Assembly: GCA_006227875.1 (NCBI GenBank)
Contig: SBFI01000086.1
Span: 1-10,457 of the forward strand
Source of the DNA: Acidobacteriota bacterium
GTDB lineage: Bacteria; Acidobacteriota; Thermoanaerobaculia; Multivoradales; JAHEKO01
DNA: 10,457 nucleotides
Direction: 5' to 3'
The notes under the pieces were generated by a model. That model ran no database searches. It saw only the letters and a program-made list of their open reading frames with translations, and was not told the origin of the DNA. A program made the position numbers and the translations under genes. Positions 7,325 through 10,457 of the stretch are shown piece by piece (the stretch's first letter is position 1; the number at the start of each line of letters is the position of its first letter).

Positions 7325-7396
7325 AGTGCGAGTGTGGACCATGGACCAAAGAATTCTGAATCTGGTATCCGTCGTGCATGAGGAATTGGGAGAGCT

Positions 7397-8125
7397 ATGT
7401 CCGGATGTCAGGGTTGCAGCTACGCAGGTATTTCGACAGCCGTCGAGGGTAACTTCGTCGGTGTTCGGTTTGGCGAAGAGACCAACCTGACCCTCTGTGC
7501 CACTCGAGGGAAGCTCTTCGCCAGGGGGGACAGCGTCATCGTCGATTTCGAGGCCGGGCCGGCGTTCGGCCGGGTCGAGCAGTCTCCGATGCCGGTCTTC
7601 AAGCCGTGCCAGAAGGCCACCGCCCGGCCCATCATTCGTCGGGCGGATAAGGAGGACTCCACGGCCCACGAGAAGAAGGTGGACAACGAGCAGGCGGCCA
7701 AGAGGTTCTGTCAGGAGCGAGCGAGAAATCTGGGGCTGCAGATGAAAGTGACGCGCGTCGACTTTGGTCTGGACAGCCGCAAGGCGACGGTCTACTTCAC
7801 CGCCGAAGGGCGGGTCGACTTCAGGCGGCTGGTGCGGGACATGTCGCGGCGTTTCTCGGCCAAGATCAAGATGATGCAGATAGGTGCCCGCGACGAGGCC
7901 GGTCTGCTGGGTGGCGTCGGTGTCTGTGGGCGGACGCTCTGCTGCTCGACCTGGCTCAAGGACTTCAAACCGATCTCGATCCAGATGGCCAAGCGCCAGA
8001 ATCTGAGCCTCAACCCCTCGAAGATCTCGGGGCAGTGTGGAAGGCTCTTGTGCTGTCTGGCCTATGAGAACGATCAATACCCGGCCCCGGCCAAACGCGG
8101 CGCGGCGGCCCCAGCGACAAGTTAG
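7397..8125 (+). CDS. ricT: PSP1-domain protein of the RicT/YaaT family
   Basis: The 242-residue protein matches the RicT (YaaT, PSP1 C-terminal) family. In Bacillus subtilis RicT joins RicA and RicF in an Fe-S complex that directs RNase Y mRNA processing and affects sporulation, competence and biofilm. The N-terminal beta region (about 19-62, VGVRFGEETNLTL, GDSVIVDFEAGPAFGRV) is typical. The PSP1 core spans about 95-165, with FCQERARNLGLQMKV and KATVYFTAEGRVDFR. Two Cys motifs follow: GVCGRTLCCSTWL (Cys177, 182, 183) and GQCGRLLCCLAYE (Cys214, 219, 220), the probable cluster ligands. An extra CQGC (Cys4, Cys7) lies at the N terminus. ATG 7397 follows GGGAGAG, and an in-frame stop at 7379-7381 excludes earlier starts. 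RicA and RicF are not encoded here. Confidence 0.92.
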   Translation: MSGCQGCSYAGISTAVEGNFVGVRFGEETNLTLCATRGKLFARGDSVIVDFEAGPAFGRVEQSPMPVFKPCQKATARPIIRRADKEDSTAHEKKVDNEQAAKRFCQERARNLGLQMKVTRVDFGLDSRKATVYFTAEGRVDFRRLVRDMSRRFSAKIKMMQIGARDEAGLLGGVGVCGRTLCCSTWLKDFKPISIQMAKRQNLSLNPSKISGQCGRLLCCLAYENDQYPAPAKRGAAAPATS

Positions 8126-8132
8126 GAACCGG

Positions 8133-8453
8133 ATGACTAACCAACGAAAGCTGATTCGTCCCGAGAGGCCGGAGAAGAAGGACGGGCAGGCGCGGTCGAT
8201 GCGGCGCAAGCAGGCGCCGCCCGAGCAGACCAATGCGGAGGAGTTCTACTATCTCAAGCAGATGGCGGCCCGCACCCCGATGGTGGTGGTGCTCACCAAC
8301 GACGAGGAGCTTCGCGGTTGGATCGAGTGGTACGACAAGACATCGATCAAGTTCAATCGGCAGAAAGAACCGAATCTGCTGATTCCAAAACACAACATCC
8401 GCTACATGTACAAGGAAGAGGAGCTGCGCAAGCGGGGTCGACGTCCCCGTTGA
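8133..8453 (+). CDS. hfq: Hfq-like (Sm-fold) RNA-binding protein with basic tails
   Basis: The 106-residue product contains an Sm-like core at about residues 35-92 that aligns with Hfq. RTPMVVVLTNDEELRGWIEWYDK (47-69) corresponds to the Sm1 strand region, with YD matching the FD (Asp40) of E. coli Hfq. LLIPKHNIRYM (82-92) corresponds to Sm2 and retains the Lys-His pair (Lys86, His87) of the proximal RNA site. Hfq is a hexameric chaperone that pairs small RNAs with mRNAs. Unlike classical Hfq, this protein has about 33 extra basic residues before the core (10 Arg/Lys) and ends in RKRGRRPR. ATG 8133 has AGGA 5 nt upstream, formed at the ricT stop; the intergenic gap is 7 nt, so it is co-transcribed with ricT. 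Fold call firm, exact orthology less so. Confidence 0.82.
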   Translation: MTNQRKLIRPERPEKKDGQARSMRRKQAPPEQTNAEEFYYLKQMAARTPMVVVLTNDEELRGWIEWYDKTSIKFNRQKEPNLLIPKHNIRYMYKEEELRKRGRRPR

Positions 8454-8490
8454 ACCTCCCCAAACCCAGCCTGCATTATCCGCCAACCCC

Positions 8491-8503
8491 CGGCATAATG
8501 CCG
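8491..8503. repeat. 13-bp perfect palindrome with -10-like core
   Basis: CGGCATAATGCCG is a perfect inverted repeat (6-bp arms, single central A) in the spacer before pdxA. Its core CATAAT (8494-8499) equals the -10 box of the ricT promoter, but the -35 position (CTGCAT, 8471-8476) matches poorly. It could be a weak pdxA promoter, a regulator site or chance. Confidence 0.4.
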
Positions 8504-8547
8504 CGATCGACCACCATCTCGGGCCGTACTCGGACTTCGCTCCTCGA

Positions 8548-8563
8548 CATACTTACAAGTATG
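8548..8563. repeat. 16-bp palindrome before pdxA
   Basis: CATACTTACAAGTATG is a perfect inverted repeat with 7-bp arms around AC. It is AT-rich against the high-GC surroundings. Flanking bases extend the dyad imperfectly: GCTCC (8539-8543) on the left and GGTGC (8569-8573) on the right can partly pair. It is not followed by a T-run and so is not an intrinsic terminator. It could be an operator or part of a dispersed intergenic repeat. The rest of 8454-8637 holds no gene I can support. Confidence 0.55.
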
Positions 8564-8637
8564 CCTCCGGTGCTCAGCCCTACGTGCGGCCCGATCTGGC
8601 GGCCGCTGGCGACATTCTGCTCGCGCGTTGGTGAATA

Positions 8638-9702
8638 ATGCAGGCTCCAGTGAAACCCGAGTCTGACGTGCCGGTCGTGGCGCTGACGCAGGGAGATCCT
8701 GCGGGCATCGGGCCCGAGATCGCCATCAAGCTGCTGGCCGCCGAGGGCGGGGGCGAGCGCCGCTGGCTGCCGCTGCTGGTAGGCGAGCGCGCGGCACTGG
8801 CGGCGCTTCGTGACAGTGTGCCCGGAGATTGGTGGGACCGCCTCGCCTTTCTCGAGGGCAGCCCCGACCGGGGGCGGCTGGCAGAGCTCGACCGCAAGCA
8901 GATTCCGGTGCTCGACCCGGTTGGCAGGAAGCGCACGGTCAAGCCGGGGTGGTCGGCTCCCACGGATGCAGCCGGTGCCCTGGCGGCTTTGGACGCCGGC
9001 ATTGCCATGGCTCGCACGGGCGAGGTCGATGCCCTGATCACCGGACCGGTGAGCAAGTCCTCCATCGCACAGCACCACCTGCCCGATTTCCGCGGCCACA
9101 CCGACTATCTCGCGCAGGCCTGTGGGCTCGAGCGCTACGGCCGGGACTACCTGATGACCTTTCTCACCACCGATCTGCAGGTGGCGCTGCTGACCACCCA
9201 CCTGCCGTTGACCGATGCCATCGCGGCGGTCGACCAGGCAGCGATCGTCGATGCGCTGGAGCTCATCTCGAGACACGCCGCGGGCTCGATAGCGGTCGCC
9301 GGTCTCAACCCTCACGCCGGCGAGGATGGGCTGCTGGGGGAAGAGGATCAGGCCATCGTTGCGCCCGCCGTAGCCACGGCACGTGCTCACGGTCTCGATG
9401 TGCACGGTCCGATTAGCGCCGATTCGCTGTTTGCCCGTGCCCGCCGGCGGGAGTTCGACTGGGTGTTGGCGCTCTACCACGATCAGGGTCTGATCGCGGT
9501 CAAGACGGCGGCCTTTGGCAGGACCACCAACTGGACCCTTGGCCTGCCGATCCTAAGGACCTCCGTCGATCACGGGACGGCCTTCGAGATCGCCGGCCAA
9601 GGCCGGGCGGACGTGGGACCGCTGAGGAGCGTGGTGGAGACCACTCTGCGGCTGCTCAGCGGTAAGCTGCCATCGGTGCGCAGAGGGGCGGGACCCCTGT
9701 AG
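8638..9702 (+). CDS. pdxA: 4-hydroxythreonine-4-phosphate dehydrogenase
   Basis: PdxA oxidises 4-phosphohydroxy-L-threonine with NAD(P) in the DXP-dependent pathway of pyridoxal phosphate synthesis. The 354-residue product opens with VVALTQGDPAGIGPEIAIK (13-31), a family hallmark. It then has DALITGPVSKSSI (131-143), FRGHTDYLA (His154), LLTTHLPL (His188), GLNPHAGEDG (His226) and LALYHDQGLIAVK (His281). His188, His226 and His281 match the three metal ligands, and the 55-residue spacing of the last two equals that of E. coli PdxA. TSVDHGTAFEIAG (308-320) is also typical. A stretch of about 20 residues near 61-80 is longer than in E. coli, and a loop before His226 is shorter. The start has only a weak site (GGTGA, 3 nt upstream). 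It stands 184 nt after the hfq-like gene. Confidence 0.97.
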   Translation: MQAPVKPESDVPVVALTQGDPAGIGPEIAIKLLAAEGGGERRWLPLLVGERAALAALRDSVPGDWWDRLAFLEGSPDRGRLAELDRKQIPVLDPVGRKRTVKPGWSAPTDAAGALAALDAGIAMARTGEVDALITGPVSKSSIAQHHLPDFRGHTDYLAQACGLERYGRDYLMTFLTTDLQVALLTTHLPLTDAIAAVDQAAIVDALELISRHAAGSIAVAGLNPHAGEDGLLGEEDQAIVAPAVATARAHGLDVHGPISADSLFARARRREFDWVLALYHDQGLIAVKTAAFGRTTNWTLGLPILRTSVDHGTAFEIAGQGRADVGPLRSVVETTLRLLSGKLPSVRRGAGPL

Positions 9703-9726
9703 GACAAGCCGGTCCGGGACCAGGCC

Positions 9727-10457
9727 ATGTTCGAGCAGCTCATCTGGGCAGTACCTGTAGCGATCCTGGCGGCGGGACTTTGGAGGCCGAGGGCGGCTCT
9801 ACTGGTTCTCGCCGCCTGTCTGCCTCTTTTTGGCTCGCCACCCGGTGGACCCTACCTTGCGGCCCTCGACGTGGCGGCACTGGTGGCGATCGCTACTTCC
9901 TGGCGTGCGGGACGGCCGCCGCCGTCGCAGCTCGACTGGCCGGTGGCCGCTTTCCTGGTGGTCAGCGTGGCTTCGCTGCTGCCGCTGGCCTATCAGCCAC
10001 CCTCCTGGAATCCGCAGGCGATGTGGGGTCTGCTGCGGGTGTTTCCCGAGGTCCAGAGTTGGACCATCCTCTACACCTGGCGGGCCCTGGCCAATCTGCT
10101 GCTGGGTTGGGGACTCTACCGCGCGGTGCGCAGCGTCTTTGCCGGCGATTCCCTGCGACCACTCGGTCTCGCTCTGGCCACAGGTCTCGTGCCGATTCTG
10201 GGCCTCGGCTTGGCCGAGCATGCGGGTCTGCTGGATCTCGGCGGCTACCGGGCCATCGGCGGCGAAATTTGGGAGACTCGTCTTCACTCGCTCTTCTTTC
10301 ACTCCGGCTGGCTGGCCGAGTATCTGGTCTTGACCGTGCCGGTGGCAGCGGCAGCACTCCTTGGCTGGCGACGGCGGGGAGGCCTGCTCGCCACCCTGCT
10401 GGTCGCTGTCGCTCTGGTGACACTGCTTTTCACCGAGCAGCGGGGCGGTTGGGTGGC
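9727..10457 (+). CDS. 5' part of an O-antigen ligase/polymerase-like membrane protein
   Basis: The frame opens at ATG 9727, 24 nt after pdxA, and runs to the window edge without a stop (243 codons visible). The protein is strongly hydrophobic, with predicted helices at about 5-18, 22-36, 43-57, 71-90, 120-137, 145-165, 195-213 and 218-236. RLHSLFFHSGWLAEYL (185-200) and TEQRGGWV (236-243) resemble the R-x-x-G-x-F-x-H-x-x-x-L-A-x-Y-L and S/T-x-R-G-x-W segments of the Wzy/WaaL O-antigen ligase superfamily. These inner-membrane proteins polymerise or attach surface polysaccharide from lipid-linked precursors. The C-terminal half, including the usual large periplasmic loop, is missing. Full identity needs the downstream sequence. 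The ribosome binding site is weak, and pdxA coupling is plausible. Confidence 0.75.
   Translation, partial: MFEQLIWAVPVAILAAGLWRPRAALLVLAACLPLFGSPPGGPYLAALDVAALVAIATSWRAGRPPPSQLDWPVAAFLVVSVASLLPLAYQPPSWNPQAMWGLLRVFPEVQSWTILYTWRALANLLLGWGLYRAVRSVFAGDSLRPLGLALATGLVPILGLGLAEHAGLLDLGGYRAIGGEIWETRLHSLFFHSGWLAEYLVLTVPVAAAALLGWRRRGGLLATLLVAVALVTLLFTEQRGGWV

Noticed and set aside
8476..9480. 334-codon minus-strand open frame opposite pdxA
   Set aside because: Antisense shadow of pdxA, rich in Arg, Gly and His without family motifs.
9711..9721. Palindrome GGTCCGGGACC between pdxA and the O-antigen-ligase-like gene
   Set aside because: Arms of 5 bp around a single base cannot form a stable hairpin and there is no T-run, so it is not a terminator. 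Short GC palindromes are expected by chance here.
9799..10333. Open frames on both strands at 9799-10302 (minus) and 9830-10333 (plus)
   Set aside because: Both overlap the frame starting at ATG 9727, whose product has clear membrane helices and O-antigen-ligase-like segments. The alternatives are Arg/Pro/Ser-rich with no motif.
1..10457. CRISPR array, tRNA/rRNA genes, insertion sequences, prophage or toxin-antitoxin genes
   Set aside because: Reading through, I found no regularly spaced repeats, no transposase or integrase motifs, no tRNA cloverleaf or rRNA signatures, and no terminal inverted repeats with target duplications.

Overview
The window is high-GC, densely packed bacterial chromosome with no sign of phage, transposon, CRISPR or resistance genes. 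A periplasmic TPR protein, a beta-barrel outer-membrane protein ending in Phe, an O-antigen-ligase/polymerase-like membrane protein and IspH of the MEP pathway point to a diderm (Gram-negative) bacterium. The combination of a PSP1/RicT protein with a divergent Hfq-like protein would suit an Acidobacteriota- or deltaproteobacteria-like lineage. That placement is inference; no rRNA or other phylogenetic marker is present.

Left block, 1-3154, all plus strand and probably one or two transcripts: the 3' end of an unidentified gene, a four-helix membrane protein overlapping it by ATGA, a DinB/YfiT-type putative metal-dependent enzyme, a second small four-helix membrane protein, a SixA/phosphoglycerate-mutase-like histidine phosphatase, and a secreted TPR protein. 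A minus-strand outer-membrane beta-barrel gene (3169-3888) converges on the TPR gene with a 14-bp gap.

Middle block, 4075-7215, plus strand: ispH (last step of isoprenoid precursor synthesis), pta (acetyl-phosphate/acetyl-CoA exchange) and purD (purine synthesis). They overlap by 17 and 4 nt, so they form a translationally coupled housekeeping operon. It is divergent from the beta-barrel gene across a 186-bp region with a possible promoter.

Right block, 7216-10457, plus strand: a near-consensus sigma70 promoter (TTGACA, 17 bp, CATAAT) followed by a leader of about 128 nt. Then come ricT (PSP1 protein with two Cys-rich motifs) and, 7 nt later, a gene for an Hfq/Sm-like RNA-binding protein with basic tails. 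A 184-bp spacer with two perfect palindromes follows, then pdxA (vitamin B6 synthesis), and finally the first 243 codons of an O-antigen ligase/Wzy-like polytopic membrane protein cut by the window edge.

Most genes are ordinary housekeeping genes. The most interesting part is the RNA-metabolism pair ricT-hfq-like with its strong promoter, leader and flanking palindromes. I do not see a convincing new defence or mobile system.
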